From the NCBI GenBank assembly GCA_030016465.1, contig JASEJL010000045.1, forward strand, positions 1 through 7,026: DNA of 7,026 nt, written 5' to 3'. Position 1 is the stretch's first letter. Each line of letters opens with the position of its first letter. A program made the translations under genes and the position numbers. The stretch is from Patescibacteria group bacterium. Its GTDB lineage: Bacteria; Patescibacteriota; Minisyncoccia; Minisyncoccales; DG-74-1. The notes under the pieces are model-generated. The model saw only the letters and a list, made by a program, of their open reading frames with translations, did not search any database and was not told where the DNA came from. Of this stretch, positions 1 through 5,660 are shown piece by piece.

Positions 1-416
1 GGACTGATCCACTAAATCCTGATACTGATGGTGATGGATTGAGTGATGGAGAAGAAGTAAAACCGGCACAAAAAGTGGTGTCAGAAAGAGTTAAAAGGAT
101 AATGAAACCTATTACCAAAGAGGCTGAAGAGATCGTTGAAAAAATTACTAGGAAATTAGAAATGAAGAAAGAGGAAATCGAAAAAGAAAGGGAATTACAG
201 CCCATTCTAAAGAAACCGATAGAAGAAGTAGAGAGGAAGATACCTTTTCTAAAAGTTCCCAAGGAGAAAATACCAACTTGGCAGCAGATACGTATCTGGC
301 TAATTAGCGCAATTATTTACATCCTCAGGAACTGGTGGTTACTGCTTATAGTCGTCCTGATAATAATTCGAATTTTGTGGAAAATAAAAACTAAGGTTTT
401 CAAGCAAAATGTTTAA
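1..416 (+). CDS. TSP3-repeat calcium-binding, membrane-anchored surface protein (3' part)
   Basis: The frame is already open at base 3, so the gene starts upstream of the window and only its C-terminal ~137 residues are seen. The first visible residues contain DPLNPDTDGDGLSDGEE, the Asp-rich calcium-binding loop of thrombospondin type 3 repeats (seen). Next comes a highly charged Lys/Glu segment of about 70 residues, probably helical or coiled coil. The C-terminus has a hydrophobic stretch with WLISAIIYIL and then NWWLLLIVVLIIIRIL, ending in a basic tail. This architecture is typical of large secreted surface or adhesin-like proteins of DPANN archaea and CPR bacteria (family knowledge). Inference: an extracellular calcium-binding stalk anchored by a C-terminal membrane helix. 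An internal TTG at 39 could be called as a start, but the repeat is cut in half there, so it is not real. Stop is TAA. Confidence 0.8.
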   Translation, partial: TDPLNPDTDGDGLSDGEEVKPAQKVVSERVKRIMKPITKEAEEIVEKITRKLEMKKEEIEKERELQPILKKPIEEVERKIPFLKVPKEKIPTWQQIRIWLISAIIYILRNWWLLLIVVLIIIRILWKIKTKVFKQNV

Positions 417-442
417 ATAATAATTATTAAAGATTGAGAGAA

Positions 443-447
443 GGTGA
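443..447 (+). promoter_or_regulatory. Ribosome binding site GGTGA of the SRPBCC gene
   Basis: GGTGA lies 4 bases before the ATG at 452 and is complementary to the 3' end of 16S rRNA. The same GGTGAAAAAAT context precedes the gene at 3859. It fixes the start of the broken SRPBCC gene at 452, upstream of the in-frame stop. It is preceded by a 12-base AT palindrome (418-429) that may be part of the promoter. Confidence 0.55.
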
Positions 448-451
448 AAAA

Positions 452-931
452 ATGATCAAAATTACTACCAAGATAATTATCCAAGGAAAATCACCTCAGC
501 AAATTTTTGATTGGATAGGTAATCTAAATCAAGAAAGATAGATCCAATGGCATCCTAGTGCACACAAAGAATTTAAGAAAATCAAGGAAACAGAAAACCT
601 TATTGGAAGTATCATTTATTTTGATGAAATATTTGACGGAATTAGAGTTAAAAAGAAATGGAAAGTTGTTGACGTAAAAAAGAATTTACCTATTTCATTT
701 GAAGGAAAAATGAAGGCTAAAGCTTTTTATCCGATCTATCTCCATTTATCAGGGAGAAAGATAGATAGCAATACAGAAATTACTCATACACTTCTGATAG
801 GTTTTTCTTTTAAAGGTTTAGAGAAAATTTTTGATTGGTTTGTAAGAAATTTTATTCTTACAGAGAGAAAAATAAAAGCTCTGGAAAAGCATACTACTGA
901 AGAATTCAAAAATCTTGAGAAGATGATATAA
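452..931 (+). pseudogene. SRPBCC/START-like domain protein interrupted by an in-frame TAG
   Basis: From ATG 452 to TAA 931 a single frame encodes 159 residues apart from one TAG at 539-541 (codon 30). Protein similarity runs through the stop: before it come a beta strand and IFDWIGNLNQER, after it IQWHPSAHKEF and FEGKMKAKAFYPIYLHLSG. Together they resemble small SRPBCC (polyketide cyclase/START-like) proteins, which have an aromatic residue just before xxWHP. The family has a helix-grip fold that binds hydrophobic ligands; no specific ligand can be inferred. A start at 710 would remove half the domain, so the remaining ORF alone is not functional. Explanations: one nonsense substitution from a Tyr codon (TAT/TAC to TAG), amber readthrough or pyrrolysine, or an assembly error. 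The intact GGTGA site and intact frame on both sides point to a recent lesion. Confidence 0.7.
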
Positions 932-941
932 TTTCAGTAGG

Positions 942-1001
942 CCAACATCGCATACTAAAATTACCTTCAGCAACTTCTTTTGCCTGCAATTGATGTTAAA
1001 G
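942..1001 (+). other. Degenerate attC-like recombination site (attC-0)
   Basis: Located 11 bases after the SRPBCC gene. AACATC (944-949) pairs perfectly with GATGTT (992-997), giving the R''/R' arms, and the R' box reads GTTAAAG (consensus GTTRRRY, last base off). The inner L' arm CTTTTGCCTGC (977-987) has only a partial partner at 951-962. The stretch from CAACTTCTTTT to GCAA (971-989), and then GTTA, matches the right half of the clear site at 3764-3833. Probably a decayed or divergent attC. Confidence 0.4.
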
Positions 1002-1077
1002 AGGAAATTTGAAGGTCTAAAATAGAAAGGAAATATGGAAAATAGTAAAAGAAGAATACCAGGCCTGCTTTGAATTG

Positions 1078-1085
1078 TTTACAAA
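1078..1085 (+). promoter_or_regulatory. Possible TATA element of the ABC exporter
   Basis: TTTACAAA lies 19-26 bases before the ATG at 1104, where an archaeal TATA box would sit for a leaderless transcript. No Shine-Dalgarno sequence precedes this ATG, which fits leaderless initiation. In such AT-rich DNA the match is weak evidence. Confidence 0.25.
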
Positions 1086-1103
1086 TTTTCTTTAGAAACT
1101 TAA

Positions 1104-1868
1104 ATGGCAAGTCTTATTAAAGTAAAAAATTTGACTAAGAAATTTGGAGATTTGGTAGCCGTAAATAATATCTCTTTTGAGATTCAAGAAAAAGAGATTT
1201 TTGGTTTACTCGGTCCTAATGGAGCAGGAAAAACTACCATCATAAATATGCTTTCCTGTTATTTAGAGCCAACATCTGGTGAAGCTTGGATAGCAGACAA
1301 AAGTATAATCAAAGAACCTCAAGAAGTAAAAAAGATAATTGGTCTTGTCCCTCAAGAAATTGCTTTATATCCTAACCTAACTGCTATAGAACACCTCAAA
1401 TTTTTTGGCAGGATTCACAATATTCCTTCTAAAAAATTAGAAGAAAAATGTAAAGAACTTTTAAATCTGGTAAGGCTTTATGAGAGAAGAAATGATTTAG
1501 TAAAAATATATTCTGGGGGAATGAAGAGAAGACTTAACATTGCCTGCGGACTTTTAAACGATCCTAAGTTTTTGATGATGGACGAACCAACTTTAGGAGT
1601 AGATCCCCAATCTCGAGAACTTATTTTTGAGAATATTTTTAAAATTAGAGAAAGAGGTGTGGCTATCCTTTATACCACTCATTATTTAGAAGAGGCAGAA
1701 AGGCTCTGTGACAGAATTAACATCATTGATGAAGGAAAAAGTCTGGCTCTGGGAAGTTTAGATGAACTTCTAACCAGACTAGAGGCTAAGATAGAAATTA
1801 AACCCACTAAAGCTGGAAGATTAGAACAATTATTTATTCAATTAACAGGAAAAAGACTCCGAGATTAA
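1104..1868 (+). CDS. ABC-2 type exporter, ATP-binding subunit
   Basis: This 254-residue ATPase powers an ABC exporter at the cytoplasmic face of the membrane, with the permease that follows. All catalytic motifs are visible: Walker A GPNGAGKTT (residues 37-45), Q-loop VPQE (82-85), signature YSGGM (136-140), Walker B LMMDEP (157-162), D-loop LGVDP (164-168) and H-loop His193. Length and motif order match the CcmA/drug-type subfamily (DrrA-like), so the substrate could be a drug, lipid or polysaccharide, but it cannot be told from sequence. ATG 1104 is the natural start, giving the usual short lead into IKVKNLTKKF; no Shine-Dalgarno is seen. The gene is intact and ends one base before the permease ATG, so the two are translationally coupled. 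If the permease frameshift is real, the ATPase may be without a partner. Confidence 0.93.
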   Translation: MASLIKVKNLTKKFGDLVAVNNISFEIQEKEIFGLLGPNGAGKTTIINMLSCYLEPTSGEAWIADKSIIKEPQEVKKIIGLVPQEIALYPNLTAIEHLKFFGRIHNIPSKKLEEKCKELLNLVRLYERRNDLVKIYSGGMKRRLNIACGLLNDPKFLMMDEPTLGVDPQSRELIFENIFKIRERGVAILYTTHYLEEAERLCDRINIIDEGKSLALGSLDELLTRLEAKIEIKPTKAGRLEQLFIQLTGKRLRD

Positions 1869-1869
1869 A

Positions 1870-3076
1870 ATGAAACATCTTCTTTTGTTTACAACTAAAG
1901 AATTTCTCATTCTTTGGAGAGATAAAGGAGCCTTAGTTATGCTTCTTTTAGTACCGATAGTATTGATTGTTATTGCCAGCTTTGCTCTTTCAGGAGTTTT
2001 TGGTGGTGGGAAAATGGATATTAAACTTCCTGTGATTAATTATGATAAAGAAGGTGAGATTTCCCAAGAAATTATTGCTATTTTGGAAAATCATCCAAAT
2101 ATTACTTTAGAAAAAGATATTTCTAAAGATGAAGCCCAAGCTAAAGTGGGAGAAGGTAAATATCCAGCAGCTTTAATTATTCCAGAAAATTTTAGCCAGA
2201 AAATAACTTTTGGTGAAAAAACAGAACTAAAACTGCTTTACGATCCCAATTCCAATGTTGAGTACCCATTTGTTAAAGGGGTAATCGAAGGGATAATAGA
2301 AAAAATCAATAGTATTAGATTAGCTATTCAGACTGCTTTAATAGAAGTCAACAAAGTAAATTCTCAACTTGATCCAGAAAAAATAGTTAAAGAAGCTCAT
2401 GAAATTACTCAGAATTTAGCTGCAGAAGGTGGCTTAAAACTTACTCTTTTTAAAGCTAGAGAAGAAACTAGGGAAGCAGACCCATTTGCTCAAAATGTTC
2501 CTGGCTATGCTATTATGTTTATGCTTTTTGGAATTCTGGGAGGAATAGAAGCTCTTTTAGAAGAAAAAGAAACGGGCATTTTCAAAAGAATTCTCTCTTT
2601 GCCCATTAAAAAATATTCACTTCTTGGAGGAAAACTTCTTTCTTGGTTTTTGATAGCCATTTTGCAAATGGCCATAATCTTAACTATTGCTCATTTTATC
2701 TTTGACCTTTATTTAGGAAAATCAATTCTAGCCTTAATCTTAGTTGTCTCTACTTGTAGCTTTGCTTCCACTTCTATTGGAACTTTGATTTCTGCTTTTG
2801 TTAAATCAAAAAAAACAGGCCATACCAATGTGTATATTGATTATTTTGGCTATGTCAGCTTTAGGTGGTTCTTGGTGGCCTCTTTGGATTGAACCAGAAT
2901 GGATGCAGAAACTAGCCCATCTTACTATTACTGCTTGGGGTATGGATGCCTTTTCAGATCTTTTAATCTACAACAGAGGACTTTCAGATGTTTGGTTAGA
3001 AATTGGAATTTTAGGACTTTATGGAGCTGTCTGTTTTACTGTTGGCCTTATCTTTTTCAAATTCAAAGAAGAATAA
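1870..3076 (+). pseudogene. ABC-2 type exporter permease, frameshifted at an A8 run
   Basis: The reading frame from ATG 1870 gives an N-terminal membrane helix (about residues 20-42), a large extracytoplasmic domain, then several C-terminal helices, as in ABC-2/YhaP-type permeases with about 400 residues. After VKSKK the frame turns into non-homologous sequence and stops at 2892. The true C-terminus continues in the next frame: after the Lys codons it reads QAIPMCILIILAMSALGGSW and on to FKFKEE, ending with TAA at 3076. Removing one A from the eight-A run at 2808-2815 restores one 401-residue protein. The lesion may be a sequencing or assembly error, a real inactivating insertion, or slippage at the A run that yields some full-length product. 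It is the membrane partner of the ATPase just upstream. The shifted C-terminal part is too conserved-looking to be a separate gene starting at 2798. Confidence 0.85.
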
Positions 3077-3090
3077 AATTGACAGATTGA

Positions 3091-3118
3091 ATTTGAGATG
3101 AGTCATTTGAGATGATTC
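3091..3118 (+). repeat. Two tandem 14-bp repeats
   Basis: ATTTGAGATGAGTC is followed directly by ATTTGAGATGATTC (13/14 identical) in the 77-base gap between permease and acetyltransferase. The pair is flanked by an inverted TTGAAT (3087-3092) and ATTCAA (3115-3120). Function unknown; it could be an operator or a replication-slippage product. No attC features are present in this gap. Confidence 0.6.
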
Positions 3119-3153
3119 AAAGTACTAAGATACGATCCAAACATCTCTAAAAT

Positions 3154-3745
3154 ATGGAAGACATTAAAATAGAAGAGCTGAGAGTTTCGGATAAACCAGA
3201 ACTGCTTGAGTTATTCACTCAAGCTTTTAAAGATTATCCCTTAATTCCAGCTCTTGGTGTTAATCCTGAAGCAACAAGGGGCAGTAATGAAATCTTTTAT
3301 TAATTTCTTTGGAGAGACAAAAAGTTCTCTCTTATATGGAATTCGAAAAGACAATAAACTTATTTGTGCCTCACTTTCTGTAGATTCGACAACTAAGCCA
3401 TCCATATTAAGGTTGATAAGATTTATCTTTTCTCTATCTAGAGCTTTGGGATGGCAGACTGCAAAAAAGCTTGAGGTAGTCCATAAAGAAGAGCCAAAAT
3501 ACAAAGAACGCCACCTTGAACTTGTCTTACTTGGAACATTGCCAGCATATCAAAAACAGGGATTGGGTAAAAGAATACTTCATTTTCTATATGATAAGGC
3601 GAGGAAGGAGGGCTACAAAGGGATAATCCTCGTTACTGGTCGTGACACACCAGCTTTTCACTTCTATTTGAAAGAGGGATTCATTGTAGAAAAAGAATTT
3701 ACAATTGGAGATACAACACTATGTTGGATGCGACTTGCACTTTGA
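3154..3745 (+). pseudogene. GNAT-family N-acetyltransferase, frameshifted at a G4 run
   Basis: ATG 3154 opens a frame whose N-terminus reads IEELRVSDKPELLELFTQAF, the usual first strand and helix of GNAT enzymes, but it ends at a TAA (3301-3303). The rest of the domain continues in the next frame to TGA 3745. Deleting one G from GGGG at 3278-3281 joins them as PEATRAVMKSF and yields a 196-residue protein of normal length. The acetyl-CoA loop QKQGLGKRIL and the C-terminal FYLKEGFIVEKEF are intact. GNAT enzymes transfer an acetyl group from acetyl-CoA to an amine; the substrate (antibiotic, peptide or polyamine) cannot be predicted. It sits 18 bases before the best attC site and in the expected orientation, and acetyltransferases are frequent integron cargo (family knowledge). 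No Shine-Dalgarno is visible. Sequencing error versus genuine pseudogene is open. Confidence 0.82.
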
Positions 3746-3763
3746 AACTCTCTTGCCGACTGC

Positions 3764-3833
3764 ATATAACAGCGGATAAAAGGCTTCACCCAGGTTGCCT
3801 GCGACAACTTCTTTTATCCGCAAAGCGTTAGAC
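3764..3833 (+). other. attC recombination site (attC-1)
   Basis: A 70-base imperfect palindrome with all integron attC parts in order: R'' ATATAAC (3764-3770), L'' GCGGATAAAAG (3772-3782), a loop, L' CTTTTATCCGC (3811-3821; perfect 11-bp complement), spacer AAAGC and R' box GTTAGAC (3827-3833; consensus GTTRRRY). The L'-spacer-R' segment closely resembles that of the aadA cassette attC, CAAGCGTTAGAT (known). The predicted exchange point is between G3827 and T3828. The loop contains a further small inverted repeat, AGGTTG/CAACTT. Length, spacing and position just after a gene fit an attC rather than a terminator; there is no T-tract. Confidence 0.85.
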
Positions 3834-3847
3834 GAAATTGTAAGATA

Positions 3848-3852
3848 GGTGA
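3848..3852 (+). promoter_or_regulatory. Ribosome binding site GGTGA of the Cys-repeat gene
   Basis: GGTGA lies 6 bases before ATG 3859 and only 14 bases after the R' box of attC-1. A short leader with its own ribosome binding site directly after the attC boundary is the normal arrangement of a cassette gene. Confidence 0.6.
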
Positions 3853-3858
3853 AAAAAT

Positions 3859-4488
3859 ATGACTAAAACTCAAAAAATTTTATTAATAACTGTAACCATT
3901 ATTTTAGTTCTTGTTTTGGCGAGAATTTTTAGTTTTTGGTATTTTACAGATATTTCTCGATGCGATAAGATCCAAAATGTAGAAAAAAGAGATAATTGTT
4001 ATTTAAGATTCATAGCTGATGGATATGGTGATCTTCTTTTATGTGATAAAATTCACACCCTTGAAATAAAAGATGAGTGTTATATAGCAATGGCTCTACG
4101 AGAAGAAAGTCTTTCTGTATGTGAGAAAGTTGGAAATTTACAAAATAAAGAAAGATGTTATTCAGAAATTGCTCAAATCAAACAAGATCTTTCTATCTGT
4201 GATAAAATTGAGGATTCAGAGACAAAAGAATTTTGTTATATAAATATTGCCGTATCCCAAAAAAATCTTTCTATATGTGACAAGATTGAAACTATGGCAG
4301 GGAAAGAAGACTGTTATGTTTATATTGCGGCAGAGGCAAAAGATGTCTCTATATGCGAAAAAATTCAAACACCAGAAGAAAAAGAACGTTGTTTTATAAA
4401 TGTTGCTACAGAAAAACGAGATTCTTCTATTTGCGATAAAATCCTTAATAAAGAGCTAAAAGATGAGTGTTATACCCAATCTAGATAA
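3859..4488 (+). CDS. Membrane-anchored protein with seven Cys-pair repeats
   Basis: I cannot assign a function. The 209-residue product begins with a basic MTKTQK and one hydrophobic helix (about residues 8-28), an uncleaved signal anchor or signal peptide. The remainder is seven tandem repeats of about 26 residues with the pattern S-x-C-[DE]-K-[IV]-x(7)-[DE]-x-C-[YF]-x(3)-A. Each holds two cysteines eleven residues apart (C-x11-C), 14 in all; the last repeat is cut short at CYTQSR. Regular cysteine pairs facing the outside suggest one disulphide per repeat in a stack of helical hairpins, loosely like Sel1/TPR solenoids (inference). Similar uncharacterised Cys-repeat proteins occur in DPANN archaea and CPR bacteria (recollection, unchecked). 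A binding or scaffold role is possible. Start is supported by GGTGA at 3848. It is the first gene after attC-1 and is intact, unlike its neighbours. Confidence 0.85.
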   Translation: MTKTQKILLITVTIILVLVLARIFSFWYFTDISRCDKIQNVEKRDNCYLRFIADGYGDLLLCDKIHTLEIKDECYIAMALREESLSVCEKVGNLQNKERCYSEIAQIKQDLSICDKIEDSETKEFCYINIAVSQKNLSICDKIETMAGKEDCYVYIAAEAKDVSICEKIQTPEEKERCFINVATEKRDSSICDKILNKELKDECYTQSR

Positions 4489-4502
4489 TATATAAATTAA
4501 AA

Positions 4503-4510
4503 TTTTTTTT
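4503..4510 (+). terminator. T8 tract, possible U-tract terminator
   Basis: Eight T residues begin 15 bases after the stop of the Cys-repeat gene, with no GC-rich hairpin before them. Archaeal RNA polymerase can terminate on such U-tracts alone; in AT-rich DNA this could be chance. Confidence 0.3.
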
Positions 4511-4570
4511 GTAATTCCTATTATTCTAAAGGTAGATTAAAAAATAAAATTGAAAGAAGATGAAAAAAAT

Positions 4571-4916
4571 ATGTCAGACAAAAATTTAGCACCAGTATGC
4601 AGGATATACTGGGGAAGCTGTGAATACTTTAGGAAATAATGTCAAGGATGTGGCAATGTAAAAGGCAAGCCGTTCTGGACAGTTCAAATGAAAGTTGAAG
4701 TCTGTCCATTATACGATTGTTGCATTAACAAAAAACAGTTAGAATATTGTAGACTATGTGATGAATTCCCTTGCAAGATATTTACAGACTTCTACGCCCA
4801 TCTTTAAACGAAGAAAAGGTAGAGAAGGCAATTCTTGCACGAAAAACGAACTTACAAAGAGAAAAGAAATTGGAACGGAAAAGTGGTTTGAGGAGAGAAA
4901 AACTTGCAAGAAATAA
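4571..4916 (+). pseudogene. DUF3795 family Cys-rich protein, multiply broken
   Basis: Translation from ATG 4571 shows the Cys-rich DUF3795 pattern: CRIYWGSCEYFRK, then CQGCG, KGKPFWT, CPLYDC, CRLCDEFPCKIF. Three lesions interrupt it. (1) A TAA at 4637-4639 stands where a Lys/Gln-like codon is expected. (2) A base is missing near 4796-4797; restoring it gives FY-[D/A]-PSLNEEK. (3) A base is missing near 4862-4866; restoring it gives KEIGTEKWFEERKTCKK and stop TAA 4914-4916. Repaired length is 115 residues, normal for this small family of unknown function, whose conserved cysteines suggest metal binding. The shifts can be read as C4 to C3 and A5 to A4 losses. It shares a putative cassette with the Cys-repeat gene. 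No good ribosome binding site is seen. With three lesions this is most likely a true pseudogene, unless the assembly is poor. Confidence 0.82.
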
Positions 4917-4980
4917 GATGAATATTTACGGCAGGATCCAGGAACTCTGCAGTTGCTTTGCAACCTTGCCCTGATGGATC

Positions 4981-5064
4981 ATATAACACAGGCTATACGG
5001 CTTCGCTGCGCTTCGCTCAAATCCCGACTTCCTTGGAACTTCGTATAACCCCATCCCGGTAAGT
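4981..5064 (+). other. Divergent attC-like site, GC-richer (attC-2)
   Basis: R'' ATATAAC (4981-4987) is identical to that of attC-1. L'' GGCTATACG (4991-4999) pairs 8 of 9 with L' CGTATAACC (5042-5050). The R' position reads GGTAAGT (5058-5064), one mismatch from GTTRRRY, and is followed by GAAATT as in the other sites. The interior carries GCTTCGCTGCGCTTCGCTC, markedly GC-richer than its surroundings. The R' mutation may reduce recombination. Confidence 0.55.
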
Positions 5065-5101
5065 GAAATTTTTACTCGGATGCCTTAATGAACTTTGGTT
5101 T

Positions 5102-5114
5102 CGAAACATTTATC
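5102..5114 (+). promoter_or_regulatory. Possible archaeal BRE/TATA promoter of panD
   Basis: CGAAACATTTATC resembles an archaeal BRE (CGAAA) plus TATA box (TTTATC). A start about 25 bases downstream would give a leader of roughly 10-15 bases before ATG 5149. No Shine-Dalgarno is present before that ATG, compatible with a short or leaderless mRNA. Confidence 0.3.
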
Positions 5115-5148
5115 AAATCAGTCTTATTTAACAATACTATTCAATATT

Positions 5149-5490
5149 ATGAGATGGGTATTACGCTCCAAAATTCACAAAGCAATAGTTACTGAAGCCA
5201 ATTTAAATTATATAGGTAGCATTACTATTGACGAGGACTTGATGGAAAAAGCCGGTTTTTGGCCTGGTGAAAAAGTCTTAGTAGTTAGTAATACTTCTGG
5301 TGCAAGATTAGAAACTTATGTAATTGTAGGCGAAAGAGGTTCTGGGATTATTTCTATGAATGGCGCCGCCTCTCACCTGATTAAAGTCGGTGAAGAAATA
5401 ATTATAATGGGTTTTGAATTAACAAATAAACCAATTAAACCAAAAAATATCCTCGTTGATAAAAATAATAAATTCGTGAAATATTTATGA
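5149..5490 (+). CDS. panD: Aspartate 1-decarboxylase, pyruvoyl-dependent
   Basis: PanD converts L-aspartate to beta-alanine and CO2 in the cytosol, supplying the beta-alanine half of pantothenate and coenzyme A. The 113-residue product (E. coli PanD has 126) keeps the key residues: Lys8 and His10 in RSKIHK, the self-cleavage site Gly23-Ser24 in NYIGSITID (Ser24 becomes the pyruvoyl group), Arg53, Thr56 and Tyr57 in GARLETY, and Asn71-Gly-Ala-Ala. ATG 5149 is chosen because [12 protein letters not shown] aligns with the family N-terminus; an upstream TTG at 5095 would add 18 unrelated residues. No maturation factor gene is nearby and none is needed in most bacteria. No panB or panC is present, so it stands alone, as in a cassette. 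Most archaea make beta-alanine with an unrelated PLP enzyme (MfnA type), so if the host is archaeal this gene was probably acquired. Confidence 0.93.
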   Translation: MRWVLRSKIHKAIVTEANLNYIGSITIDEDLMEKAGFWPGEKVLVVSNTSGARLETYVIVGERGSGIISMNGAASHLIKVGEEIIIMGFELTNKPIKPKNILVDKNNKFVKYL

Positions 5491-5492
5491 AA

Positions 5493-5597
5493 ATGAGCAT
5501 CGCATATCTTTGGGAGATTTGTATCAAATTTATGTGTATAGGCAATGATGCCTGGACATATGCTACCATTAGATTAATGGCCATAAATGTTAAATAG
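5493..5597 (+). CDS. Doubtful 34-residue ORF after panD
   Basis: ATG 5493 begins 2 bases after the panD stop and runs 34 codons to TAG 5597. The product is mildly hydrophobic with two Cys and no recognisable motif (begins MSIAYLWEICIKF). Tight spacing to panD favours translation by coupling, but the length is within chance expectation. Its 3' end contains GTTAAAT (5589-5595), which matches the attC R' consensus, so the stretch may be a decayed attC instead. Confidence 0.15.
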   Translation: MSIAYLWEICIKFMCIGNDAWTYATIRLMAINVK

Positions 5598-5660
5598 AGC
5601 GGCTCGCAACTCTTCTCATCTTCCCTTTGGTACTCGGTCTCGGCTTTGCCAAGACTCCGG
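5598..5660 (+). other. GC-richer non-coding segment with hairpin
   Basis: This 63-base stretch is clearly richer in G+C than its surroundings. GTCTCGGC (5637-5644) and GCCAAGAC (5648-5655) form an 8-bp stem with one mismatch and a TTT loop. It abuts the R'' half of the split attC. It could be the remnant of another attC or a cassette boundary. No coding signal is seen. Confidence 0.35.

Noticed and set aside
2798..3076. Separate 92-residue membrane protein
   Set aside because: Its sequence is the missing C-terminus of the ABC-2 permease; one base removed from the A8 run joins it to the upstream frame.
2899..3090. ORF overlapping the permease end
   Set aside because: Shadow of the permease C-terminal frame, with no family features.
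3241..3504. Minus-strand ORF
   Set aside because: Lies opposite the conserved GNAT coding sequence and shows no protein-family pattern.
3764..3833. Ordinary transcription terminator or CRISPR repeat
   Set aside because: There is no T-tract after the stem, the two-arm spacing with GTTAGAC is attC-like, and there are no regularly spaced repeats or spacers in the window.
4754..4963. Minus-strand ORF
   Set aside because: Antisense to the DUF3795 pseudogene, whose homology is clear on the + strand.
4771..4974. 67-residue + strand ORF as an independent gene
   Set aside because: Its middle part is the DUF3795 domain in a shifted frame; start and end are frameshift artefacts.
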